A stretch of 64,000 bases of DNA from Paenibacillus glycanilyticus NBRC 16618 (GTDB lineage Bacteria > Bacillota > Bacilli > Paenibacillales > Paenibacillaceae). Both the position numbers and the translations under genes were made by a program. This document shows positions 53,743-61,739 of the stretch, piece after piece. The notes under the pieces are model-generated. The model saw nothing but the letters and a program-made list of their open reading frames with translations. It was not told the origin of the DNA and did no database searches. Numbering within the stretch: position 1 is the stretch's first letter; each line of letters starts with the position of its first letter. Location of the stretch: the NCBI RefSeq assembly GCF_004000805.1, contig NZ_BILY01000014.1:92982-156981 (forward strand). The letters run 5' to 3'.

Positions 53743-54776
53743 TAATAGCCCTCCTGTCCTTTTTTGCGCCGATACAGCAGATACGCGAAGAATGGCGCGC
53801 CTAGCAAAGCGGTTACGACCCCAAGCGGTATTTCTTTCGGGGCAAGGGCTATTCTTGCAAGCGTATCGGACCATAACACGAATATGCCTCCGCCAATCGC
53901 CGAGAGCGGAATCAGCAGCCGGTAATCGGGACCAACCATTAACCGGATGAGATGCGGCACCACCAAGCCTACGAAGCCGATAACTCCGCTGACCGACACC
54001 GCCGCCGCGGTAAGCAGCGTCGAGCCGATCAGGACGATCAGCTTTGTCCGTTCAACCCGGATTCCCAGATGCGCCGCATGCCTCTCGCCAAGCACAAATA
54101 GATTCAGCGCTTGTCCGTATGCAATCAAAATCGGCAGGCCAATCACCAGGCACGGAAGCACGATATAGACGTCCGCCCAGTTTTTCATCGCCAGAGACCC
54201 CATCAGCCAGAACAGAATCTGATTAATGACTTCGTCGGACATCGATACCATAAACGATACAAACGCGCCTAAGAAGGATTGAATGATGACACCGGACAGG
54301 ATCAATGTCTCAATCTGCATGACGCCCCTGCTGCGCGCCAGGAAAAAGACGCCGAGCAGCGTCAGCGTTCCCGTCATAAAAGCAACAACCGGAATCGTCC
54401 ATTCGCCCAGCACGGCCTGATAACCAAACAAAATAAGAAAAGCCGCCCCTACCGAGCTGCCGGATGATACCCCTAACGTATACGGATCGGCAAGCGGATT
54501 GCGAAGCACGCCTTGAAAGCCCGCTCCGGCAAGCCCGAGGCAAGCGCCAACAAGCACGCCTAGCAGCACGCGTGACAATCTGACCTGCGTCACAATCGCG
54601 ATCTCTCCGGTACTCCAATGAGTGCCCGCATCATCCGTCCAAGGAAGCTGATGCCAGAGGATTCCCCATACATCGGCAAACGGAATCATGGAGGACCCAA
54701 TCGACAAACTTAGAACGATAGAAACAGCAAGAAGGAGCAAAGCTGCTCCTCCATAGACCGCTAGTTTTCTTTTCAT
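53742..54776 (-). CDS. btuC: Cobalamin ABC transporter permease
   Basis: A 344-residue FecCD-type permease with about ten membrane helices. Segments include RLSRVLLGVLVGACLGLAG, GVSSGSSVGAAFLI, LILSGVIIQSF and VSGVIGFVGLVVPHLIRL. It begins one nt after the btuF stop. It forms the channel with BtuD and receives B12 from the lipoprotein BtuF. Confidence 0.92.
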   Translation of the reverse strand: MKRKLAVYGGAALLLLAVSIVLSLSIGSSMIPFADVWGILWHQLPWTDDAGTHWSTGEIAIVTQVRLSRVLLGVLVGACLGLAGAGFQGVLRNPLADPYTLGVSSGSSVGAAFLILFGYQAVLGEWTIPVVAFMTGTLTLLGVFFLARSRGVMQIETLILSGVIIQSFLGAFVSFMVSMSDEVINQILFWLMGSLAMKNWADVYIVLPCLVIGLPILIAYGQALNLFVLGERHAAHLGIRVERTKLIVLIGSTLLTAAAVSVSGVIGFVGLVVPHLIRLMVGPDYRLLIPLSAIGGGIFVLWSDTLARIALAPKEIPLGVVTALLGAPFFAYLLYRRKKGQEGY

Positions 54777-54777
54777 C

Positions 54778-55788
54778 TTACTTCACAAGATCCGGGTGAA
54801 GAGCTTTCGCAACCTGCAGCAGGGCATCCGCAAGACGCGGACCTACGCGCGAAGTCTCGTCATTGCCAACTTCGAACATCTGCTTGTTCTTCACCGCATC
54901 AATCGCATCCCAGCCCGGACGGCTGTTAATTCCGGTAACGATTGGATTCGGATCCTCTCCCAGATCAGGATAAAGGATAATTTCAGGGTTTTGCTTCACG
55001 ACTTCTTCCGCGCTAACTTCATACCAGCCTGCTTGCGAAGCGCCCACGTTCGTTCCGCCGGCAATCGTAAGCAGTTCATCCAGGAACGTGCCGGAACCAA
55101 CCGTCCAGCCTGGCGAGAATTCCAGGTAAACCAGCTTTTTCGGAGCGTCCTTCACGGCATCCGTCACCTGCTGCTTCACATCGCGCATATGCGTTGCGAC
55201 TTGCGCGGCTTCCGTGTTCTTATTCATTATTTTACCGATTGTCTCGATTTTGGCAATTGTTTCATCGTAAGTTTTAGGATCCGTGGCAAGAACCGTAATG
55301 TTCAGCTTGCGAAGCTGCTCGACCGCATCGGTATTCATCGAAGAGGAAGCCACTACAAGATCGGGATTAAGAGCCGCGACTGCTTCGATATTGGTCGTCA
55401 TGTCGCCTACTTTAGGCTTGGACGCCGCTTCTTCCGGATAATTGCTGTAGCTGTCAACGCCGGCTACTTCTTCGCCTGCGCCAACCGCATAAAGAACTTC
55501 CGTCTCGCTTGGCGCGAGAGATACGACCTTCGCTGGAGCTTTCTCAAACGTCAGTTCCGTTCCAGTAGCATCCGTCACTCTGAACGGATATACCGTCTCC
55601 GCTGCGGCTGCCGGACTTTCGGCCGGCTGCTCGCTTTGAACCGGCGATGCCGACGCGCCCGCATTCCCCGTATTCCCCGCATCGTTCGTGTTCGCTTTGT
55701 TAGCGCCGCATGCCGCCATAAAGACCAGAATTGCGGCCATCAGCATGGCCAGCATTAATTTCGACAATCTTTTGTTTCTCCCAACCAT
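54778..55788 (-). CDS. btuF: Cobalamin-binding lipoprotein
   Basis: About 336 residues. The signal has a basic start (MVGRNKRLSK) and lipobox FMAAC near residue 27, followed by a Gly/Ala/Ser-rich linker to about residue 60. The rest is a helical-backbone periplasmic-binding-protein fold (PF01497) with APAKVVSLAPSETEVLYAVG and DLVVASSSMNTDA. A TTG three codons earlier is an alternative start. It is the first gene of the riboswitch-controlled operon. Confidence 0.9.
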   Translation of the reverse strand: MVGRNKRLSKLMLAMLMAAILVFMAACGANKANTNDAGNTGNAGASASPVQSEQPAESPAAAAETVYPFRVTDATGTELTFEKAPAKVVSLAPSETEVLYAVGAGEEVAGVDSYSNYPEEAASKPKVGDMTTNIEAVAALNPDLVVASSSMNTDAVEQLRKLNITVLATDPKTYDETIAKIETIGKIMNKNTEAAQVATHMRDVKQQVTDAVKDAPKKLVYLEFSPGWTVGSGTFLDELLTIAGGTNVGASQAGWYEVSAEEVVKQNPEIILYPDLGEDPNPIVTGINSRPGWDAIDAVKNKQMFEVGNDETSRVGPRLADALLQVAKALHPDLVK

Positions 55789-55828
55789 TGTTTCCAAGCA
55801 CCCCTTCTATTTATCTTGAATCGAAAAC

Positions 55829-55899
55829 AAAAAAAGGCATTCCCGGCAAAGGTGCCGGAAATGCCGGAAGTCTTTCTTTGTATGCGCGCAAAGAAAGAC
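55829..55899 (-). terminator. Riboswitch expression platform: terminator and alternative hairpin
   Basis: On the minus strand GGCATTTCCGGC pairs with GCCGGGAATGCC and is followed by seven T (55829-55867), a rho-independent terminator 40 nt before btuF. Just upstream, CAAAGAAAGAC and GTCTTTCTTTG (55870-55899) form another stem. Cobalamin binding should favour termination. Confidence 0.85.
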
Positions 55900-55939
55900 G
55901 GGTTCCCTCATTCCAACACTTCCCTAATTCCGCGTAGGT

Positions 55940-56110
55940 ACAGCGTTATGCGAACAGGCAGGTCTCCTGACTCGAAGCAGTAGCGCCAGCGTCTTCCCGA
56001 ATATAGCATTCAGTGACGTAAGCTGGCACACGGGTCTAATTAAAATTAGACCGCTTCTTACAGTGGCGGGTCCGTGCCGGATTTTAACCGGACTTCCCTA
56101 TTAAGCTTGC
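55940..56110 (-). ncRNA. Cobalamin (AdoCbl) riboswitch
   Basis: The B12 box appears on the minus strand as AGTCAGGAGACCTGCC (complement of 55957-55972), a near-exact match to the consensus. Upstream parts of the aptamer are also present: GGGAAGTCCGGTTAAAATCC, ACGGACCCGCCACTGTAA, the GCTTACGTCACTGAATGC region and GGGAAGACGCTGGCGC. It leads the btuFCD-cob operon and would reduce its expression when B12 is plentiful. Confidence 0.95.
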
Positions 56111-56169
56111 AACAGCCTGTCGGCTCCTGCAGCACCTGTTCCATGATTTATTCGTTTTCGACCAACGTA

Positions 56170-56199
56170 ACTATACCACCCATATTCTAGAATTGTCCA
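56170..56199 (-). promoter_or_regulatory. Candidate promoter of the cobalamin operon
   Basis: TGGACA (complement of 56194-56199) and TATAGT (complement of 56170-56175) are spaced by 18 nt. The -35 lies within the last codons of copA, about 60 nt before the aptamer. Confidence 0.55.
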
Positions 56200-58421
56200 G
56201 CAGCTCTTCTTAATCTTGCTCCAAGACGGATGGCGTTGCCCACCACCGACACCGAACTGAACGCCATTGCCGTACCGGCCATCCATGGCTGAAGCATGCC
56301 GCAAGCGGCGAACGGAATGATAAGCGCGTTATAGATAAAAGCAAACGTCAGATTTTGCCGGACATTGCGAACCGTTAGGCGGCTGATCAGCAAAGCCTCC
56401 GGAATAGCGGTCATCCGGGGCTGGAGAAGCGTAATATGCCCGGCCGTTAACGCCGCATCCGTACCGTCTCCCATCGCGAGGCCTACATCCGCCGCGGCAA
56501 GTGCCGGAGCGTCATTCCAGCCGTCGCCAGCCATCCCAACCTTGTAGTCCTGCTCCTTCAGGCGGTCAACCAGCTCCAATTTATCTTCAGGCAGCATATT
56601 GGCATAGACCTTCGAAGGATCGATTCCCGCCGTTTGGGCCGCGCTCAAGGCAGGCGCAGGATGATCTCCCGTTGCCAGAACCACGGTTACTCCGGCTTTC
56701 CGAAGCTGCGTCACGGCCGGCTTGGCAAAAGCCTTTACCGCATCGATGAAGGATATAGCTCCGATTACCCGGTTATTATCCGCTACGTATAACACCGTTT
56801 CCCCAAGCTTCTGGCGTTCTTCCGCGAATCTTTGAATAGCTGGACTGCCGATGCCCCACTTTTTCAGTGAGGCAAACCCGGCATTGCCGATTCCGATTCT
56901 TCTCTGCTCCACCAATGCTTCTACCCCTTTGCCTGTCGTATAGGAGAAATCGGTTGCGGCAGGAGGAACGAGGCCGGTCTGCACGGCCTCCGCCCGAATG
57001 GCGACGGCAAGCGGATGAGTCGAATTGGCTTCAACGGCGGCTGCAAGCCTCAAAAGCCCTTGCTTGCTTCCTTGCGTAACGTGCATGCTGCCAATCTTCG
57101 GTTTTCCTTCGGTTAACGTTCCCGTTTTGTCAAGCACGAGCATATCAAGCTGTGCCAAGCGTTCAAGCGCACCCGCTTCCTTCACCACAATCCCTCTTTT
57201 GGCGAGACGCCCCGAGGCTACGACAAGGGAAATCGGAGTCGCAAGTCCTAGCGCGCATGGGCAAGCCGCCAACACTACCGCGACGGCGCAACGGAAGGCT
57301 GTCGTCCAATTGCCCGGATCCACAGCCGTAACCCAAATAACAAAAGTGCCTAACGAGAGAAGCAGCATCGCCGGTACAAACCAAGCCGATACCGCATCGA
57401 CCTGCCGCTGAATCAGCGACTTCGAACGCTGCGCCTGCCTGACGAGATCAACAATACGGCTTAACATGGTAGCATAACCGGCAGCGGTGGTGCGGATTCG
57501 GAGGCTGCTGCTTTCATTCCGGGTTCCCGCCCATACCTGGTCGCCGGGACGCTTGGCAAGCGGAACGCTCTCGCCCGTCAACAAGGATTCATTAATTTCC
57601 GACTCTCCGTTCGTTATAACGCCGTCAACGGGAATAATCTGTCCGGCAGGCACAAGCACATAATCGTTCTCCCGGACAAATTCCGTTTTGATCTCCATTT
57701 CAACGCCGGCCCGCTCCACTTTTACTACCGTGTTCAGCAGCTTGCTGTATCCCGAGGCATCCTGCTGCGCGCGCGAAGTAACCGAGGCTTCAATAAACTT
57801 GCCAAGCAGCACGGCCGTTATAACGACTGCGGATGTCTCGAAATAGAGAGGAACCTCATGGGCATACAAAGCGGTTCGATCCGCATTAAATACGAGAAAA
57901 TGGCTGTACAAATAAGCAGCCGAGGTTCCGGTTGCCACCAGGACATCCATATTGGTCGCCCGCGACCGGATGGCGTGATAGGCCCCGATATAGAACGGCA
58001 GACCTATGACGAACTGGATGACGGTCGCAAGAACCAGTTGAAGCCACGGATTGGTCAGAAGCTCGGGAAGCTCTATCCTGGCAAACGGAGCCAGATGCTG
58101 TACCATCGCCGAGAGCAAAGGCGCAGTAAGAATCATGGAGATGATCAATCTCAGCCGAAGCCGGCTTCGTTCCTTCTCGAAGCCTTCCTTCGCATTTTCG
58201 GGCAGATCCGCTTTAAAGCCAAGCTTGGCGATCTGATGCATGATGGCTGACGGTTCAATCATTCCAGGCTTATATTGCACCCAGGCCGTACGTGCCGAAT
58301 AGCTGACCGCTACGGCTTCAACGCCTGGCATTTTTCCGACATTCTTCTCTATTCTGGCCGCGCAAGCGGTGCAGCTCATCCCTTGCACGGATAAATCGAT
58401 CGTAATTCCCTTATCGTCCAT
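56187..58421 (-). CDS. copA: Copper-exporting P-type ATPase
   Basis: 744 residues. One N-terminal metal-binding domain has GMSCTACAARIEK; most Bacillus CopA proteins have two. Eight membrane helices, TGESVPLAKRPGD, the metal-path CPC in AVVLAACPCALGLATP, the phosphorylated Asp in VLDKTGTLTEGKP, and the HP motif in STHPLAVAIR follow. It exports Cu(I) from the cytoplasm. No copZ or csoR gene is adjacent. ATG 58419-58421 is used rather than the upstream GTG. Confidence 0.93.
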   Translation of the reverse strand: MDDKGITIDLSVQGMSCTACAARIEKNVGKMPGVEAVAVSYSARTAWVQYKPGMIEPSAIMHQIAKLGFKADLPENAKEGFEKERSRLRLRLIISMILTAPLLSAMVQHLAPFARIELPELLTNPWLQLVLATVIQFVIGLPFYIGAYHAIRSRATNMDVLVATGTSAAYLYSHFLVFNADRTALYAHEVPLYFETSAVVITAVLLGKFIEASVTSRAQQDASGYSKLLNTVVKVERAGVEMEIKTEFVRENDYVLVPAGQIIPVDGVITNGESEINESLLTGESVPLAKRPGDQVWAGTRNESSSLRIRTTAAGYATMLSRIVDLVRQAQRSKSLIQRQVDAVSAWFVPAMLLLSLGTFVIWVTAVDPGNWTTAFRCAVAVVLAACPCALGLATPISLVVASGRLAKRGIVVKEAGALERLAQLDMLVLDKTGTLTEGKPKIGSMHVTQGSKQGLLRLAAAVEANSTHPLAVAIRAEAVQTGLVPPAATDFSYTTGKGVEALVEQRRIGIGNAGFASLKKWGIGSPAIQRFAEERQKLGETVLYVADNNRVIGAISFIDAVKAFAKPAVTQLRKAGVTVVLATGDHPAPALSAAQTAGIDPSKVYANMLPEDKLELVDRLKEQDYKVGMAGDGWNDAPALAAADVGLAMGDGTDAALTAGHITLLQPRMTAIPEALLISRLTVRNVRQNLTFAFIYNALIIPFAACGMLQPWMAGTAMAFSSVSVVGNAIRLGARLRRAAGQF

Positions 58422-58514
58422 ACGGCTCACCCGCCTTCCGCTTGTCCATTCTACTGCCGTAATCGAACAAGCTCCTGCGTTAATCTATATGATTCGAATG
58501 GAGGATGTAGAATT

Positions 58515-58561
58515 AAAAAAGCGTGCTTGCGGAGGCAATTGCCGCCTGACAAGCACGCTTT
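58515..58561 (-). terminator. Terminator of the rhodanese gene
   Basis: AAAGCGTGCTTG pairs with CAAGCACGCTTT, with GGC/GCC inside, and T residues follow on the minus strand. It lies 6 nt past the stop at 58567 and also separates copA. Confidence 0.9.
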
Positions 58562-58566
58562 GATTT

Positions 58567-58893
58567 TTATTTGCCGTATGCGACATCGCCATTCCAGGCC
58601 AGCATGCCGCCGGTCATGTTGGTTACGTTATAGCCTTGGGCATGAAGGAAATCGCAAGCTCTTCCGCTGCGTCCGCCGCTGCGGCAAACCATGATCAGAG
58701 CCTGATCCTTCGGCAGCTCTTCGTAGCGTTCGCCGAATTGCGAGAGCGGAACGCTGACCGCTTCCGCGATATGTCCCGCTTCCCACTCGTCATCCTCGCG
58801 CACGTCAATCAGATTCAGCTTCTCGCCGTTTTTCAGGCGCTCTTCAACTTCTGCTGGCGTAATTTCTGGATACACTTCATTCCACTCCTTCAT
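58567..58893 (-). CDS. Single-domain rhodanese-like protein
   Basis: A 108-residue sulfurtransferase domain. LIDVREDDEWEAGHI is the N-terminal motif and the active-site loop is CRSGGRSGRA, with the catalytic Cys near residue 70. GGMLAWNGDV is the usual C-terminal segment. It probably carries persulfide sulfur; the acceptor is unknown. Its start overlaps the end of the DUF1992 gene by 17 nt. Confidence 0.9.
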   Translation of the reverse strand: MKEWNEVYPEITPAEVEERLKNGEKLNLIDVREDDEWEAGHIAEAVSVPLSQFGERYEELPKDQALIMVCRSGGRSGRACDFLHAQGYNVTNMTGGMLAWNGDVAYGK

Positions 58894-59257
58894 ATTTCTT
58901 CAATATCTTTGTTTCATATTGCTGAAAAACCGGCGATTGCCGCAGTCCGCGCGCTTCCATGAGCATCTTGAACCTCAGCTCTTTCTCCGTCAGCTTCTTC
59001 TTGAGAACGGCTTGTTCATCCGGATTCCGGCATAGGCGGATCATATCGCGGAGGCTCACGATTTCCTTCTTCACAACCATCTCTTCGGGAATCATTCCGG
59101 CGTTGCTCAGAAGCTTGTAGGCAACCCGGAGCTCCTCCGGCACATGGGAGTTATCCTCCAGTTCCAGCGGTTTGCCTTTCCCTTTCAGGTTGTCAAATTC
59201 GCCCTTCGCCATCGATTCCTTAATCCGCTGCTCTACTAGCGAGGACATAAAATCCAT
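58877..59257 (-). CDS. DUF1992 (DnaJ-homologue subfamily C-like) protein
   Basis: 126 residues resembling DUF1992: VEQRIKESMAKGEFDNLKGKGKPLELED, described here as the conserved helix plus GKGKPL motif at about 7-34, followed by helical charged sequence. It is related to human DNAJC28 but has no J domain. The function is unknown. ATG 59255-59257 follows AGGAGG. Confidence 0.82.
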   Translation of the reverse strand: MDFMSSLVEQRIKESMAKGEFDNLKGKGKPLELEDNSHVPEELRVAYKLLSNAGMIPEEMVVKKEIVSLRDMIRLCRNPDEQAVLKKKLTEKELRFKMLMEARGLRQSPVFQQYETKILKKYEGVE

Positions 59258-59319
59258 GCCATGTCCGCCTCCTGTCATTGCCCGTCATCCCTAGCGCTTT
59301 CTTTATGCATTGTAACGAA

Positions 59320-59351
59320 AAAGAAGCCTCCCGGCAATGAGAAGCTTCTTT
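59320..59351 (-). terminator. Terminator of the YbjQ-family gene
   Basis: AAAGAAGC pairs with GCTTCTTT and is followed on the minus strand by TTTTTCG. It lies 13 nt past the stop at 59364. Confidence 0.7.
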
Positions 59352-59363
59352 CTCAACCTTATA

Positions 59364-59675
59364 TTAGATACGAACGGCCGTGCCGCTGACAGCGACCATC
59401 AGCATGCCATCGCGCACGACCTCGTAGTCGATATCAATGCCGACGATCGCATTCGCTCCCAAGCGGAAAGCCTGGTTTTTCATTTCTTCAAACGCAACAT
59501 CCCTTGCTTCCTTCAGCTTGCTCTCGTAAGCCCCGGAGCGTCCGCCCACAATATCAGTTATGGAAGCAAAAAAGTCGCGGACAACGTTAGCCCCCATAAT
59601 CGCTTCGCCGGTTACAATGCCGGAATATTCGATAATCGGACGTCCTTCAATAGCTGCGGTTGTTGTTACTAACAT
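59364..59675 (-). CDS. YbjQ/UPF0145 family protein
   Basis: 103 residues from the ATG after GGAGGGG. Family pattern: [20 protein letters not shown] at the start, then a helix, [16 protein letters not shown] near residue 70 and [13 protein letters not shown] at the end. Members form pentameric rings; the function is unknown. An upstream hydrophobic extension (to 59747) would run through the ribosome binding site and is not accepted. Confidence 0.88.
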   Translation of the reverse strand: MLVTTTAAIEGRPIIEYSGIVTGEAIMGANVVRDFFASITDIVGGRSGAYESKLKEARDVAFEEMKNQAFRLGANAIVGIDIDYEVVRDGMLMVAVSGTAVRI

Positions 59676-59807
59676 AAAATGACCCCTCCCGATAATAGTT
59701 AAGCCGATAATAAGAAGGAATACGTTTCGTGCGAAAAAACGTTTCATTTAGCACTAAGAAAAGGGCAATTTCCCCGAGGGCTTTTGGATACCGATTTGCG
59801 TTCGACT

Positions 59808-60134
59808 TCAGCCCCTCAGCTCCTCGATCCGAACATCTCTTACTTGGCCGGTATCGGCTGCCACAAAAATATGGACGCGCACCCCGAATTCGGCACCGCT
59901 GCCTCTAAGCCATAACTTAAACCGCTCTTCCGTCCTCGAACCTTCGGCGGTAAAATGCCCCTCGTATTTGTAATCGATAATATCGGCATCCGGATATTTA
60001 TTCGCGGTTTCCTGCATCGCGATTTTTCCGTATTTGGCATATGAAGGCTCCGCATGCGCGGCTGAAGGCACCGCAATCGCAAATAAAACGGCAATCAGCA
60101 TATAAATCAATAGTCTGCCTTTTTTGAATCCCAT
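59808..60134 (-). CDS. Secreted DUF3889 protein
   Basis: 108 residues. A signal peptide (basic MGFKKGR, hydrophobic core, AHA cleavage) precedes an approximately 80-residue DUF3889 domain (YAKYGKIAMQETANKYPDAD, DYKYEGHF, GVRVHIFVAADTGQVRDVRI). The function is unknown and no metal or catalytic motif is obvious. It is alone on the strand, with a GGAGG site. Confidence 0.8.
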   Translation of the reverse strand: MGFKKGRLLIYMLIAVLFAIAVPSAAHAEPSYAKYGKIAMQETANKYPDADIIDYKYEGHFTAEGSRTEERFKLWLRGSGAEFGVRVHIFVAADTGQVRDVRIEELRG

Positions 60135-60214
60135 ACTGCCACCTCCCTGACCACATTTTTGGTACTCCGCTTAGTGTGGCTGTTCGTGAAGGCAGGCATA
60201 CATGCTATTCTCTT

Positions 60215-61084
60215 TTACACCGGTTCAAGCATAGGGGCATACATCATGACGGCTTCATTCTCCGTGACGAACTCTTCGCCCAGCAGCTCCCCTTCATCCA
60301 ACGCGTATTTCCTGCGGTAGATCGAATTGCTTCTGACGTAACCGCCCCATGGCTTCAGCTCGATCCGGTGATCCTTCTCCACGACTTCGTACCGGTAATT
60401 CACCGGAAGAGACGAGCGCCACTCGCCAACCAGCTTATCCTCCGTAAGACCTACGATCAGCTGAAAAGGCTGCCGCGTCGGATTATGGATCTGCAGATCC
60501 AGATAATTGTACGCGCAGGTTGCCCCGCTTCCGAACGGCTGCGTCCGCCCGGCGTCCGGGAATACATCGTAGCTGTGCCTGTGCCGTTCAATGACCTGCA
60601 ACGGGGTATGCAGCGTCATCCAATAGATGAGATTGGACATTTGGCATAATCCGCCGCCTATTCCATGTTTATATCCGCCGTAAAATAAAATCATGCCGTC
60701 CACATAACCCTTCCTTCTAGTCGGTTTGCCTATGGCCCGCCAGTAGGAGAAGGTTTCGCCGGGCATTAATACGATGCCGTTCAACTTCTCAGCCGCCAGC
60801 CGCAAATTAATGACCTTGTTGGTCTGCAGCCACATGTCTACATTTCGAAGCTGCCTCATAAGAGGAGTTGCATGGGTAAAAACCACATACGGCAGGGACA
60901 GCTCATTATGGATTCTGGCAAGCTTTCCGGCACTGAACAGCCATTTTACCCTTCTTTTATTCGTATACCACCATTTACCCGCCTGCAGTCGCAAAAAAGA
61001 ACGTTTGACGGGCCGATGCTGCATCAGATTATTCAACTTCCCTCTTCTCTCCTTTACAGAAGTCCAATTTTGTTGAGCGGCCAT
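60215..61084 (-). CDS. VanW-family protein
   Basis: 289 residues at most. The VanW domain shows MPGETFSYWRAIGKPTRRKG, GIGGGLCQMSNLIYW and GATCAYNYLDLQIHNPT. VanW occurs in some glycopeptide-resistance clusters, but its role is not known and no van genes are near. The ATG at 61082-61084 overlaps the signal peptidase gene by 31 nt and has no clear binding site. TTG 61034-61036, 12 nt after AAAGGAG at the peptidase stop, may be the true start. Confidence 0.85.
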   Translation of the reverse strand: MAAQQNWTSVKERRGKLNNLMQHRPVKRSFLRLQAGKWWYTNKRRVKWLFSAGKLARIHNELSLPYVVFTHATPLMRQLRNVDMWLQTNKVINLRLAAEKLNGIVLMPGETFSYWRAIGKPTRRKGYVDGMILFYGGYKHGIGGGLCQMSNLIYWMTLHTPLQVIERHRHSYDVFPDAGRTQPFGSGATCAYNYLDLQIHNPTRQPFQLIVGLTEDKLVGEWRSSLPVNYRYEVVEKDHRIELKPWGGYVRSNSIYRRKYALDEGELLGEEFVTENEAVMMYAPMLEPV

Positions 61085-61590
61085 ATCCGGTATACGGCCT
61101 TCCCTTCAATGCTGGAAAAGGCAATCGGCCCGATTGACCGGCTGTCCACGCTATGCTCGCGGTTGTCGCCAAGAACAAAAAGCTCCTTCCGGGCAACCGT
61201 GTAGGGGAATTTCATCCCGCCAGGCTCCGTCATCCCTACGGCGTAATTCTCCGTTAGCTGCTGCCCGTTCAAGAGAACCATTCCGTCCCGGACATCAATA
61301 ACATCGCCTGGCACGCCTATGACTCTCTTCACCAAGCGCAAGGAGCTTTCGGGCCCATGGATAATAACGATATCTCCGCGTTCCGGCGGCTTGAAACGGT
61401 AGGACCATTTGTTTTCGATCAGGCGCTGGCCTTCCACAAGCGTTTTTTGCATCGAGATATTATGTACCTCTGCCTGCGCGTAAACATAGTTTTGGAACAG
61501 CAAAGCGATGATGATGGCGGCCGTAATCGAAATCAGCCACTCTCTTAGCTCACGCAGCAGCTTGCGATTCCCGGTTAGTTGATCATCCAT
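61054..61590 (-). CDS. sipS: Type I signal peptidase
   Basis: 178 residues with one N-terminal membrane anchor (LISITAAIIIALLFQNYVY). The catalytic Ser is in NISMQKTL and the Lys in RLVKRVIG, followed by GDNREHSVDSRSIGPI. It cleaves signal peptides at the outer membrane face. The gene symbol follows B. subtilis usage and does not imply orthology to a particular paralogue. It probably shares a transcript with the overlapping vanW-like gene. Confidence 0.93.
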   Translation of the reverse strand: MDDQLTGNRKLLRELREWLISITAAIIIALLFQNYVYAQAEVHNISMQKTLVEGQRLIENKWSYRFKPPERGDIVIIHGPESSLRLVKRVIGVPGDVIDVRDGMVLLNGQQLTENYAVGMTEPGGMKFPYTVARKELFVLGDNREHSVDSRSIGPIAFSSIEGKAVYRIWPLNKIGLL

Positions 61591-61683
61591 TCCCTAGCAC
61601 TCCTTGAAGAAATAGGAATTCAACATAACCATCACCTATAACGTTTTCGCCCGGCAAAAAGTTACCTGAGGACTAAAAATACC

Positions 61684-61711
61684 GTGACAGGTGCGTGGCA
61701 TGTCTTATAAA
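61684..61711 (+). promoter_or_regulatory. Candidate promoter of the MFS gene
   Basis: GTGACA (61684-61689) and TATAAA (61706-61711) are 16 nt apart and lie about 28 nt before the MFS start. Confidence 0.45.
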
Positions 61712-61739
61712 GTAGATTTATATGAGGGAGGTAGCCAGA

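Noticed and set aside
54796..55758. Plus-strand open frame of 320 codons
   Set aside because: Antisense shadow of btuF; rich in Arg, Cys and His without order, as expected for a shadow.
59676..59747. Hydrophobic N-terminal extension of the YbjQ-family protein
   Set aside because: It passes through the GGAGGGG site; family members start with the MLVTTT-type sequence.
60215..61036. Glycopeptide-resistance cluster suggested by VanW
   Set aside because: No vanHAX, vanY or two-component genes are near. VanW-domain proteins are common in Firmicutes without resistance.
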